This document shows, in pieces, positions 44,679-52,495 of a DNA stretch of 64,000 nucleotides. Location of the stretch: the NCBI GenBank assembly GCA_028279405.1, contig JANQNU010000036.1, positions 310,001 to 374,000 of the forward strand. Reading direction: 5' to 3'. The position numbers and the translations under genes were made by a program. Positions within the stretch are counted from its first letter, which is position 1. Each line of letters opens with the position of its first letter. This DNA comes from Phycisphaerae bacterium. GTDB taxonomy: Bacteria; Planctomycetota; Phycisphaerae; UBA1845; Fen-1342. The notes beneath the pieces were generated by a model. That model saw only the letters and a program-made list of their open reading frames with translations, searched no databases and was not told the origin of the DNA.

Positions 44679-45151
44679 TCGCGGCCCTCTTCGTCGGTAC
44701 CGTCCTGCTCCAACTCCTCCACATGCGCGGCGGCGCTTTCCACAACCTGCTCGTGGCCGAGGCTGTCAGCGTCTTCGATCGACACGGCTTCGAAACCGTT
44801 CCCGAATGTCCGGTCCGTTTGCCCGATGGTCGGACGGACTTCGTCGACCTGCTCGCCACCCGCGACACGACCGTGATCGCGTGCGAGATCGAAACGACTC
44901 CGCGGAACGCGCTCTTCAACATCCGCCGAGCGGACGCGGCACGGCTGCCGCTGTTCGTGATCGTGCCGACCCGAGCGGTCCGCGCGACCGTTTGCCGACA
45001 AGTCGCGAGCGTAGTGGTAACGAGCGAGTCCGGGCGGAAAAAGGGTGGCGTCGAGCGGATTTGGATTCTGTTGCCGGACGAGTTGCCGCAGGCACTTACG
45101 AATTGTTTTCCCTTGATTTCCCCGGCGAATGGCGCCGCGAAAACGAAATAA
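44669..45151 (+). CDS. Membrane-anchored PD-(D/E)XK-like nuclease
   Basis: AAGGAGG precedes this 160-residue gene. An N-terminal hydrophobic helix (FVIAALFVGTVLLQLL) is followed by a compact alpha/beta domain: HGFETVPECPV, DGRTDFVDLLA (Asp57/Asp60), VIACEIETT (Glu73, Glu75) and LPLFVIVPT. The order and the E-x-E variant match the C-terminal domain of the fused HerA protein at 32871 (GGHIDVLA, IGIEIETGQ, RMLVVAT). It therefore looks like the split-off nuclease subunit of the HerA ATPase just upstream, tethered to the membrane. Catalysis is not proven. Confidence 0.72.
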   Translation: MFVIAALFVGTVLLQLLHMRGGAFHNLLVAEAVSVFDRHGFETVPECPVRLPDGRTDFVDLLATRDTTVIACEIETTPRNALFNIRRADAARLPLFVIVPTRAVRATVCRQVASVVVTSESGRKKGGVERIWILLPDELPQALTNCFPLISPANGAAKTK

Positions 45152-45174
45152 AAACCCCGAAAAGGAGACATGAC

Positions 45175-45408
45175 ATGCGCATCAAGTGGGATCGGCTGAT
45201 CGCGCTCGTCCTCGTCACGACGGCGGCGGTCCTGCTGATCGGCAACCGCAACGAAGTGGTCGGCTTCCTCACGACCATGAAACACGTCGGCCCCGGCCAC
45301 TCGCCGGAGCAACTGACGATCGGCCTGATGGCGTTTGGCCTCAGCGTCGTCGCGATCCTCGCCGCCCTGAAAATCGCCCTCAACGCCAACGACAAGGACC
45401 AGCCATGA
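45175..45408 (+). CDS. Small two-helix membrane protein
   Basis: AAAGGAG lies 7 bases before the ATG; a longer upstream frame is out of keeping with this site. The 77-residue protein has two membrane helices (LIALVLVTTAAVLLIG and IGLMAFGLSVVAILAALKIAL) joined by a short polar loop. Its stop overlaps the GrpE gene as ATGA. It may fix the chaperone or nuclease part of the complex to the membrane. Confidence 0.65.
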   Translation: MRIKWDRLIALVLVTTAAVLLIGNRNEVVGFLTTMKHVGPGHSPEQLTIGLMAFGLSVVAILAALKIALNANDKDQP

Positions 45409-46043
45409 ATCCGAACGACCCCCAACTCACGCTCGACGAACCCCTGGAGCGGACGCTCCCCGGCCACTCGCCGGCTACACCTGAGACCGCGACGGACGCC
45501 GATAGCGACGCGTTCGCCGATGTTGCCCGACGGCTCGAAGACCTGACCGAGATGCAGGCCGCTTTGCTGATCGAGATCCAGGAATTGAAGGCCCAGGACC
45601 GCGTGCTGACGGACCTGCAGGATCAGTGCCAACGGTACCGCGAGAGCGCGCACCAGCGCGATATTGTTCAGCCGCTCGTGCACGCCTTGATCGGATTGGC
45701 CGATCGCGTCCGTAACGACCTTCAGCGACTTCGACAGTTTATCACGAAGGCGGCCCCCGGATCGTTGAACATCGTGGCGGCCCACTACGTTGAAATGCGG
45801 CAGGCGGATCTCGCGGAGATCGAGGCCCAACTCCACACGCTCGGCGTCGAGCCGTTCGAAAGTGCGAGCGACCGCTTCGACGCGGCCCGGCAGACCTGTC
45901 GGCAACGTATCGCGGCACCGTCGGCCGACCTGCACGGCTGCATCGCCGACCGGCTGCTCCCCGGCTACCAGCGGGACAACCGCGTCGTCCGCCGGGAGCA
46001 GGTCCAGGTTTACGTCACCACTACCACTACTAATGGAGATTAA
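45405..46043 (+). CDS. grpE: GrpE-like nucleotide exchange factor
   Basis: The ATG at 45405, overlapping the previous stop, begins a 212-residue protein. An acidic N-terminus precedes a coiled coil (VARRLEDLTEMQAALLIEIQELKAQDRVLTDL), then the GrpE four-helix region (DIVQPLVHALIGLADRVRNDLQRL) and the C-terminal beta domain with the family pattern LGVEPFE...DRFDA...RQ and LPGYQRDNRVVRREQVQVYV. GrpE releases ADP from Hsp70; an Hsp70 gene follows after 2 bases. This is a dedicated, divergent copy rather than the housekeeping gene, judging by its company. Confidence 0.82.
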   Translation: MNPNDPQLTLDEPLERTLPGHSPATPETATDADSDAFADVARRLEDLTEMQAALLIEIQELKAQDRVLTDLQDQCQRYRESAHQRDIVQPLVHALIGLADRVRNDLQRLRQFITKAAPGSLNIVAAHYVEMRQADLAEIEAQLHTLGVEPFESASDRFDAARQTCRQRIAAPSADLHGCIADRLLPGYQRDNRVVRREQVQVYVTTTTTNGD

Positions 46044-46045
46044 CG

Positions 46046-47542
46046 ATGAGTCTCACCATCGCGATCGATTTTGGCACGACCCAGACCAAGGCGGCATACG
46101 TCGACCAGTCGGGCAAGCCGGTCATCATCCCCAATGCCCGCGGCGAGGATGTCACGCCGACGGTGCTGTACTGCCCCGCGTCGGGTCCGCCGATGATCGG
46201 CACCGACGCCGTCGAACAGGGCGTGCTCGACCCCGACCGCGTCATGCGACATTTCAAGTTGAAGCTCGGTACCGGTGACAACCTGCTGCCGGGCGGCGGC
46301 TCGCCTATGACGGCGCGCGAGGCGGTCACGCTGTTCATCAAGGAATGGAAGGCGTCGGCGGAGGCGTTTCTCGACTTCCCGATCACGGAGGCCGTCGTCA
46401 CCTGCCCGGCGGACTTCCGCGACGACCAGAAGCAGGGCCTGATCGATGGCTTCGCGGCGGCCGGCATCAAGGTCGCCCGCCTGGTCGCGGAACCGACGGC
46501 GGCCGGCCTGGCGTACGCCTTGGAGAAGTCGACGAGCAACGCCCGCATCATGGTCTACGACCTCGGCGGCGGAACATTCGATGTCTCAATCCTGGAAGTG
46601 CGCGGCGCTCAGATCGACGTCATTGCCACCGCCGGAGTTCGCGAGCTGGGCGGCATCCACTTCAGCGCGGCCCTCCGCGAACTCGTAATGCCGTCGCTCA
46701 ACGGCAAGGGCGACCTGTCCGACCCGCTCTCTCAATTTGACCTCGCCCAGCGGATCGAACGGGCAAAGGTCTCGCTCTCGTCGCAACGCGAAGTGCCGAT
46801 CATCGTCAACCAGACGGTCGTCAAGATCACGCAGGAGCAATTCCACAAAGCGGTCGACCCGCTGATCCGCCAGACGCTCGACGCATGTGACCGTGCGATT
46901 GCCGAAGCAGGTCTCACCTACGACAAGATCGACCGCGCCATCCTCGTCGGTGGTGCCGCCCGGCCGGCGTACATCCAGAAGTGCGTCGCCGACCACACCG
47001 GGCTCGTACCGAAGACCGACATCGACCCCGAGCGCGCGATTGCGTTCGGCGGAGCGCAGGCAGCGCTCGTGCAGATGGCAAAACAGGGTCGGACGGCGAC
47101 GCTCCGCGGTCAGGTGATACCCGCACCGGAGGTTTTCATCCGCGAGATCACCGCGCACGGCGTCGGCTGTGCGGTCGCCGAAAAGAACGGTACGCGTTCG
47201 CGGCTGGTCAACGCGGTGATCATTCCAAAGGGCACGCCGATCCCGTGCAAGCGGCTCGACACGTTTCGGCTCGAAGACGAAGCCCAGACCGCCGCCCGCG
47301 TCGAGATCCTGCAAGGGGATGCCGACGCCGACCGCGACGACTGCCTGCTCATCGGCGAGATCGTGCTCGACAACCTGCCGACGGAGGCGAAGCGCAGCGA
47401 ACGCATCCAGGTCGAGTACGTCATCGACGACAACGGCATGGTCGCCGCGACGATCACCGACACCGTCAGCAGTCGCAAGGAATCGACATCCATCGACTAC
47501 CGCAAGGGCATCAAGCCGACCAACAAGCCGGCGTGCGTTTGA
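46046..47542 (+). CDS. Hsp70/DnaK-type chaperone, lidless
   Basis: The 498-residue protein has the complete Hsp70 ATPase domain: phosphate-1 IAIDFGTTQTKAAY, LVAEPTAAGLAYAL, phosphate-2 YDLGGGTFDVSIL, and adenosine motif ILVGGAARPAYIQ. A substrate-binding beta domain follows (about 385-490; VGCAVAEKNG, VNAVIIPKGTPIPCK, DDNGMVAATITD). It ends there, so the helical lid and EEVD-like tail of DnaK are missing. It is about 140 residues shorter than DnaK. It sits between grpE and a vWA gene, with no dnaJ nearby. It probably remodels a specific complex of this operon rather than folding proteins in general. Confidence 0.88.
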   Translation: MSLTIAIDFGTTQTKAAYVDQSGKPVIIPNARGEDVTPTVLYCPASGPPMIGTDAVEQGVLDPDRVMRHFKLKLGTGDNLLPGGGSPMTAREAVTLFIKEWKASAEAFLDFPITEAVVTCPADFRDDQKQGLIDGFAAAGIKVARLVAEPTAAGLAYALEKSTSNARIMVYDLGGGTFDVSILEVRGAQIDVIATAGVRELGGIHFSAALRELVMPSLNGKGDLSDPLSQFDLAQRIERAKVSLSSQREVPIIVNQTVVKITQEQFHKAVDPLIRQTLDACDRAIAEAGLTYDKIDRAILVGGAARPAYIQKCVADHTGLVPKTDIDPERAIAFGGAQAALVQMAKQGRTATLRGQVIPAPEVFIREITAHGVGCAVAEKNGTRSRLVNAVIIPKGTPIPCKRLDTFRLEDEAQTAARVEILQGDADADRDDCLLIGEIVLDNLPTEAKRSERIQVEYVIDDNGMVAATITDTVSSRKESTSIDYRKGIKPTNKPACV

Positions 47543-47582
47543 ACTGAGGACGGCAACTGAATCCCTAACCGGAGGACTAGTG

Positions 47583-48233
47583 ATGCATACCATGATGGAC
47601 CGCGTTGCTCGCTGGATGGCGGGCGCCCCTGCGCCGTCGGCGGCTGTCGAAGTCGCAACACTGCAGCCATATCGCGACGCGATCATTGTCATCGATGTCT
47701 CGGCCTCGATGGACGAGACCGACTATGAGCCTACGCGGCTCGCTGCGGCCCAAGCGTCGGCACGCACCTACGTCGAGCGTCTTGAACAGGAAGAGCCGGA
47801 GGCCACAGTCTCGATCGTCACCTTCAGCAATTACGGCCACATCGCGTGCCCGCCGACGCGTGTCGGGGATTCGGTGCCGATCCTGAATGCGATCGACGAA
47901 CTGGAGACCATCTACTCGACCAACCTGACGGCCGGGCTGTGCAAGGCCCTCGATATCCTCAAGCAACTTGGATCCAACAATGGACAGGTCATCGTGCTGT
48001 CCGACGGACACCATAACGGCCCGCGACGGCCACGTCGTGTCGCCGAGAAGCTGCGCAACCGCGGCATCGTCGAGTGCGTCGGCATCGGCGGCAGCCCCAT
48101 GGACGTTGACGAAAAACTGCTGCGGGTGGTCGCGTCGTCGAAACCCGACGGCGGCAAACGCTACCGCTGGATCGGCGATCGCGAACAACTCGTCCAGCAT
48201 TACCGTCAGCTGGCCGGGCGTATCACTCGTTAG
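47583..48233 (+). CDS. vWA-domain protein (TerY-like)
   Basis: GGAGG lies 9 bases before this ATG (a GTG 3 bases upstream is possible). The 216-residue protein is nearly all von Willebrand A domain with an intact metal site: IIVIDVSASMDE (D-x-S-x-S), STNLTAG (Thr) and VIVLSDGHHN (Asp). It resembles stand-alone TerY-type vWA proteins, which act as metal-dependent adaptors with kinases, phosphatases or ATPases in stress and anti-phage operons. Here it follows a Hsp70 gene, and the vWA may recruit a client. Confidence 0.85.
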   Translation: MHTMMDRVARWMAGAPAPSAAVEVATLQPYRDAIIVIDVSASMDETDYEPTRLAAAQASARTYVERLEQEEPEATVSIVTFSNYGHIACPPTRVGDSVPILNAIDELETIYSTNLTAGLCKALDILKQLGSNNGQVIVLSDGHHNGPRRPRRVAEKLRNRGIVECVGIGGSPMDVDEKLLRVVASSKPDGGKRYRWIGDREQLVQHYRQLAGRITR

Positions 48234-48253
48234 TAATTGACGCGGAAGTGACC

Positions 48254-48640
48254 ATGAGTCAGCAGCGTAAGACGGACAATCGTCACGATCAGCGCTCGGT
48301 GCCAGGGGAGCCGAGCCTGGTCGCGCTGCTTGCGCGGATTGAAGCGCATCTCGACGCGATCAGGAACGCTCACGAAACCGCCAATCACGAATGGCTGACC
48401 GTCGCCGAAGTAGCGGCAGAACTCCGCGTCAGCCGGGCGACCGTCGAACGACTCATCCACGCCGGCCACCTCCAGGCGGCGACCATCACCACGTCCCAGG
48501 GCCGCGGCAGCCGGCACAGGTTCCGAGTCCGCCGGGCTTGGATCGACGCCTTCCTCGAAAGCCAATCAACGCCGAAACCCCACGCCCAACGCCCCCGCCG
48601 CCCGCGATACGACGGTCCGGACTACCTCGAAGGGCTGTAG
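48254..48640 (+). CDS. Excisionase/MerR-type helix-turn-helix protein
   Basis: The 128-residue protein has a central helix-turn-helix of the DNA-binding excisionase family (WLTVAEVAAELRVSRATVERLIHAGHL, then a wing ending RFRVRRAWIDAFLE) between a disordered N-terminus and a Pro/Arg-rich tail. It could regulate the operon or act as a directionality factor for the integrase gene 0.9 kb further on. GGAAG precedes the ATG at 48254; a GTG at 48248 is the alternative. Confidence 0.78.
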   Translation: MSQQRKTDNRHDQRSVPGEPSLVALLARIEAHLDAIRNAHETANHEWLTVAEVAAELRVSRATVERLIHAGHLQAATITTSQGRGSRHRFRVRRAWIDAFLESQSTPKPHAQRPRRPRYDGPDYLEGL

Positions 48641-48737
48641 GTCTACATCGCCGTTCTGCCTAGCGCTGAATTTTTGTCTTTTCTTTCTCATTTTATTGTT
48701 GTAATTTTTGGCGAGGAGCTTTGAGAAGGAGGCATTT

Positions 48738-49559
48738 ATGCCGAAAAAGGGTAGCAAGATCCATATCCAAGAAAGCGTGGTTGGCAAGGAAGTCGAGGAA
48801 TGGCTCGAGCACAAGTACGCCCTCGAACTCATCAACCGCAGTAACATCAACAAGTGGCTCTGGGCCGCACTTATAGCCTTGGTGGCATCTGGAGGGTTCT
48901 CCATACGTTCATGGGTGGTTGCCGGCGCAGCCGAGCACAAGATCGAGTCCGTTGAACGGGAACTCGAATCGGTCAACGAGCAAGCGCAGGCGATAAGAGA
49001 GCGAGAACGGCAGCAGGCAGAGCTGGACCGCTACTACGGCAGAATCGAGAGGGATATCCGTAAAGGCTTTGCCCTTTGGATCGACGGGAATCTCGATCGG
49101 ATCATGCACCAATCGATCACCGAAGTGCTTAGCAAGGATGAGATTGAGGCAGTACGCCGAGAAAAAGCGGCGGATTCCTATCGGGTGGTCGCAGCAGGGA
49201 TTCGAGCGAAGATAGACTGGCTGGCTGAGCATCTTAAGTCTGAGTTCAACGGCGTACTGAGAGCGGAGATTGCAATGACAGGCAACCTTCCGCCTTTCGC
49301 CCGAAATGTCTTTAGGGAGTGGCTCGATCCAGACACGGGCAAGAGCAAGCTGGTTGAAGACACGATAGCCGATGCCCTGGCTACTCGAACGCTCGTGGAC
49401 GCGGCCATTTCCTTTATTCGCAAGGACAGGAACTCCAATTGGGAAGACGCCCAACGCGATGAGTTTATTGATTTGCTCAAGGCCAAGCTGCAATACAGTC
49501 TCAACCGTGGCCGGTATGAGGTGGAGAGCATCTGGCGCGAGCAAAACGCAAGTGAGTAG
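48738..49559 (+). CDS. Membrane-anchored coiled-coil protein, unknown
   Basis: AAGGAGG lies 5 bases before the ATG at 48738. The 273-residue product has a basic N-terminus, a membrane helix (about 48-66; WLWAALIALVASGGFSI), a coiled coil (about 75-105; AEHKIESVERELESVNEQAQAIRERERQQ) and a soluble, mostly helical domain (110-273). No family is recognised. It is preceded by AT-rich sequence and is convergent with the integrase gene, 13 bases apart. Confidence 0.68.
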   Translation: MPKKGSKIHIQESVVGKEVEEWLEHKYALELINRSNINKWLWAALIALVASGGFSIRSWVVAGAAEHKIESVERELESVNEQAQAIRERERQQAELDRYYGRIERDIRKGFALWIDGNLDRIMHQSITEVLSKDEIEAVRREKAADSYRVVAAGIRAKIDWLAEHLKSEFNGVLRAEIAMTGNLPPFARNVFREWLDPDTGKSKLVEDTIADALATRTLVDAAISFIRKDRNSNWEDAQRDEFIDLLKAKLQYSLNRGRYEVESIWREQNASE

Positions 49560-49572
49560 CCAGACCAAGGGC

Positions 49573-50970
49573 CTAAAGGGCCGGTCTGTTGAGTCCGGCA
49601 CCTGACTCGAAAATCCGCCCGTGCACATGATCGACGACCGCACGGAGGCGGTCGAAGCCGATTTCCTCGATGTAGTGGCCGGCCATGCCTTCGATCGCGT
49701 GGCCCATGATGACGCTGACGGCATGGTTGTCGCGGACTTCGTCGGCGAAGGTGCGGAAGACGTGACGGAGCGTGTAGAAGCCCCGCTGCGGCTTCTTGAG
49801 GTCGGTTCGGACGAGGAGGTCCTGGAACCACTTGCCGAGGCGGTCGACGTAGGTCACGCGTTTGATGACGCCGTTCCCGGAGTGCTTGACCAGGTCGCGC
49901 ACGAGCGGTCGGCCGGACTCGGTGCGGAACACCAGATTCTCGGCGTCACCATCGATCGCCGGTCGGCGTTTGGATAGCAGGGCTTCCAGGGCCGCGACGG
50001 TCTCGTCCCATAGCGGTACGACGCGGAGTACGGCGGTCTTCGGCCGCTCGAAGGTAATTCGAGGGCCGTTCCTCGCAGAACCGTTCGTGTAGTTGAGGCC
50101 GCGATCCGTAGGGATACCACGATCAGTATGGCCTGGGATACCCCGATTCGAATCGCCAGGGAGACCACGATCAGTATCGCCTGGGATAGCACGATCAATA
50201 CTGCCACCGACGCCGCCATCCAGGTCCAGCGCCGCGATTGGTAGGGCGGCGCAGTCGGTGTTGCCAAAGCCGCCGTTGATGCCGAGGAGGATTGCGGCCT
50301 GGAGCTTCAGGTCGGCGGCGCCTAACAGCATGCGGATCTCGGCGGGCGTCAGCAGGTTCTTGCCGTGCTCGCGTTCGCGTTTGGCCCGGCTGCGACGACG
50401 GTCAGCAGCCGTCGGTTTGGCCAGGGCTTCGCCCCAGCGCGGGACGCGGTCGATCAGGCCGGTGCTCTCCGCCCAGAAGTAGGCCATGCGGAGGATCGTC
50501 AGCGTGCGGCCGAGGGCATGGACGCCGAGCCCCTTGCGCCCGGTCAGTCCATGCCGCACGAGATGTGCCCGATATCGAATGAGTTCGTCCGCCGTCACGT
50601 GTTCGGCGGCGCGGGACGGGCTGACGTGCTGGGCGAAGTGTCGCAGTACTCGGCGGTAATCCTCGAACGACCGCGCGTGGATCTGACCGGCGGCGACGCG
50701 ATCGCTCTGGTACTTCAGGAATCGATTGGCGAGTTCCTTGACGGTACAATACTGCGCGCCCTCGGCGGTGCGGGGCACGCGGCCGGCACGAATGTCGGCG
50801 ACGCGCTCCTCGTACCGGGCCAGGGCGGCGTGCGGATCGTCCCACGCGCCGAAGTGATAGAGCTTGCCGCGGATCTTCTTGACCCACTGACCGTTGGGAT
50901 GCGGGGTCAGCGGAAAGGATGGATACGGCTTGATCGGTTTGGCCCGACGGCCACGACTGACGCTCGGCAT
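49573..50970 (-). CDS. Tyrosine recombinase/integrase with tandem-repeat insertion
   Basis: The ATG at 50970, 8 bases after GGAGG, gives 465 residues: an N-terminal arm-binding region, a SAM-like core-binding domain (about 90-180; YCTVKELANRFLKYQ) and a catalytic domain. Visible catalytic parts are RPKTAVLRVVPL (Lys), YTLRHVFRTF (Arg), MGHA (His) and HYIEEIGF (Tyr). At the first Arg site it reads NGGFGNTDCAALP, without Arg. Between this site and the Lys hairpin lies an insertion of about 45 residues made largely of 8-residue repeats (GDTDRGLP, GDSNRGIP, GHTDRGIP). It probably integrates into the adjacent tRNA-Arg gene. Confidence 0.85.
   Translation of the reverse strand: MPSVSRGRRAKPIKPYPSFPLTPHPNGQWVKKIRGKLYHFGAWDDPHAALARYEERVADIRAGRVPRTAEGAQYCTVKELANRFLKYQSDRVAAGQIHARSFEDYRRVLRHFAQHVSPSRAAEHVTADELIRYRAHLVRHGLTGRKGLGVHALGRTLTILRMAYFWAESTGLIDRVPRWGEALAKPTAADRRRSRAKREREHGKNLLTPAEIRMLLGAADLKLQAAILLGINGGFGNTDCAALPIAALDLDGGVGGSIDRAIPGDTDRGLPGDSNRGIPGHTDRGIPTDRGLNYTNGSARNGPRITFERPKTAVLRVVPLWDETVAALEALLSKRRPAIDGDAENLVFRTESGRPLVRDLVKHSGNGVIKRVTYVDRLGKWFQDLLVRTDLKKPQRGFYTLRHVFRTFADEVRDNHAVSVIMGHAIEGMAGHYIEEIGFDRLRAVVDHVHGRIFESGAGLNRPAL
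50112..50207. repeat. Four 24-bp tandem repeats inside the integrase gene
   Basis: Units at 50112, 50136, 50160 and 50184 share the pattern GGATACCACGATCAGTAT.GCCTG with a few changes. As 24 is a multiple of 3 they keep the integrase frame and encode 8-residue units. The second unit holds a perfect 12-bp palindrome CGATTCGAATCG. Confidence 0.85.
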
Positions 50971-51322
50971 CGTGACAACCTCCACGAGGGGTGGCGCGGT
51001 TCCGTCTGAGCATAGCACGCTGCTAGCGTGCACGGCTCGTTCACGAGCGCGTTTTTTATCAAACGCGCGGGCCGGCGATTTGTTTATTGCGCGCGCCGCG
51101 AAATCGCCGCGCACCGGCCGTTTGTTTTTCGGCCGCGAAACATCGCGCGAATCGCGTGGTCGGCGGGCGATGGCGATCGCCACCGCCGCAATCCGACCTG
51201 TGGATTCCGGGTTCGCCGGTCGTGTTGGAAGGATAGCGCCTGGGTGCGGTTGTCGGAACGGTTGTCGGGCCGCAAACGCGGTGTTTGAAAAAGAATTATA
51301 AACCGTTTTTTGATAAACGGTT
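50971..51322. other. Hairpin-rich gap between integrase and tRNA-Arg
   Basis: This 352-base gap carries inverted repeats GGCGATTT (51074-51081)/AAATCGCC (51101-51108) and CGGCCG (51115-51120)/CGGCCG (51130-51135) around a T-rich loop. It must contain the integrase promoter and may contain integrase arm-binding sites. No gene was recognised. Confidence 0.5.
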
Positions 51323-51396
51323 GCGCCCGTAGCTCAGTTGGATAGAGCAGCGGACTTCTAATCCGCAGGTCGCAGGTTCGAATCCTGCCGGGCGCG
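51323..51396 (+). tRNA. trnR-UCU: tRNA-Arg (anticodon UCU)
   Basis: The cloverleaf folds fully: acceptor GCGCCCG (51323-51329) with CGGGCGC (51389-51395), D stem GCTC/GAGC, anticodon stem GCGGA/TCCGC around CTTCTAA with anticodon TCT at 51357-51359, and T arm GCAGG-TTCGAAT-CCTGC. The discriminator is G and CCA is not encoded. The 3' part is repeated at 52648-52690. Confidence 0.95.
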
Positions 51397-51398
51397 TT
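51356..51398 (+). repeat. Attachment-site-like repeat within tRNA-Arg 3' half
   Basis: The 43 bases from the anticodon to two bases past the tRNA end are identical to 52648-52690. A tRNA 3' half duplicated directly downstream is the usual trace of tyrosine-recombinase integration. Confidence 0.85.
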
Positions 51399-51665
51399 AC
51401 TAAAACCCCTAAAAAACAAGAACGAAACGGCCTTGCGGGTGTCCCGGCGAAAGAGCGGGTTGATCGCTCGGTCCCGTTGTGGTCCAATAGAGTCAGGGAA
51501 GCGAGCGGCGGATAACAGATCCGAAGCGCTATCGCTCGCCGCCCGTTCGGCCGACCGCCCAACGGCTTGGGCGGCTCCTTCGGAAGACTCGATCTCGCTC
51601 CACAGTTCGTCGGAAAGCAATGTGAACGCCATGATCTCGCCTCCATGCTCGTCGTGGCGATCCTT

Positions 51666-52343
51666 TCATCGGAAATCCTCGGGGTTTCGAAGCAGCCTCT
51701 TACGATTGGCAGCAAGTCTTTTTGCCAAATCAACTGCGTCGGATTCAGCCTTCTCGCGGGACATGCGATGTCGGTCGTCGCGAAATTCCTGGTACTCAAC
51801 ATGAATAGAATGTGATTCCGTCACGCCGAGATAATGCGCAATAGACTCGATGTGACCGTCCAAGTGGTTCATGTGTTCACGCACGCCGCCGGGTTGGAAT
51901 CCGAATTCACCTTTTGACGTCAGCGTTACCAGCATCTTGCCATCTAAAATCGGTTCAAGCGGAAAGTCACCGCGGTCGAGGTCAAAGCTAAAGGTCTTGC
52001 CAATACGCACAACTTGGTCAAACCAAGCCTTCAGAGACGCGGGCATACCATAATTGTACATCGGCGTGCCAAGGACAATGACATCTGCTGACTCAAGTTC
52101 TGCGATTAGTGCATCTGAAAGTGCAAGTATCGCATGTTGTTCCGCCGTCCGTTCGTTTTCGGCAGCAAAACAAGCAGCAATCCACTCCTGCGAAACGAAT
52201 GTTGGAGGATGCAAGCCTACATCCCGCCTGACGACCGCATCGCGCGGTCGTTCAGCGAGCCATGTCTTCACGAAACTCTCCGAGAGTGCCCGAGTAATCG
52301 AGCGTTCGACTCGAGCACTCGCGTCGATGTGTAACAACTTCAT
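51666..52343 (-). CDS. azoR: FMN-dependent NADH azoreductase (AzoR/AcpD family)
   Basis: This 225-residue flavodoxin-fold protein begins MKLLHIDASARVERSITRALS, with the phosphate-binding Ser-x-x-Ser region. It has the FMN signature LGTPMYNYGMPASLKAWFDQVVRIGKTF and the later TSKGEFG turn. AzoR reduces quinones and azo compounds with NADH and protects against electrophile stress. The gene is enclosed by the 43-bp tRNA repeats. A 19-bp inverted repeat lies 27 bases upstream of its start and may control it. AAGGAG precedes the ATG on the minus strand. Confidence 0.9.
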   Translation of the reverse strand: MKLLHIDASARVERSITRALSESFVKTWLAERPRDAVVRRDVGLHPPTFVSQEWIAACFAAENERTAEQHAILALSDALIAELESADVIVLGTPMYNYGMPASLKAWFDQVVRIGKTFSFDLDRGDFPLEPILDGKMLVTLTSKGEFGFQPGGVREHMNHLDGHIESIAHYLGVTESHSIHVEYQEFRDDRHRMSREKAESDAVDLAKRLAANRKRLLRNPEDFR

Positions 52344-52369
52344 ATTGTCTCCTTTTGCGTTTGTCGCTT

Positions 52370-52495
52370 AGTACGACAACGCGGGTTAGCAAGATACCGC
52401 CAAACGAGAGCGGTTCGACCTTGTGAAAACCGCGATTCGGCGATCAAAACTCAAATGCTTCGTGACACCGCAAGCATAACCCGCGTTGTCGTACT
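52370..52495. promoter_or_regulatory. Widely spaced perfect 19-bp inverted repeat upstream of azoR
   Basis: AGTACGACAACGCGGGTTA (52370-52388) is the exact reverse complement of 52477-52495, with 88 bases between. It lies upstream of azoR within the tRNA-flanked segment. It could be paired operator sites for a regulator (looping) or the ends of a vanished small element. Confidence 0.55.

Noticed and set aside
46586-47692. Long minus-strand frame antisense to the Hsp70 gene
   Set aside because: Composition (Asp/Arg/Val-rich) mirrors the codon bias of the coding strand; no start signal or domain is seen.
50112-50207. Short CRISPR-like array
   Set aside because: The 24-bp units are directly adjacent without spacers and are in frame within the integrase gene.
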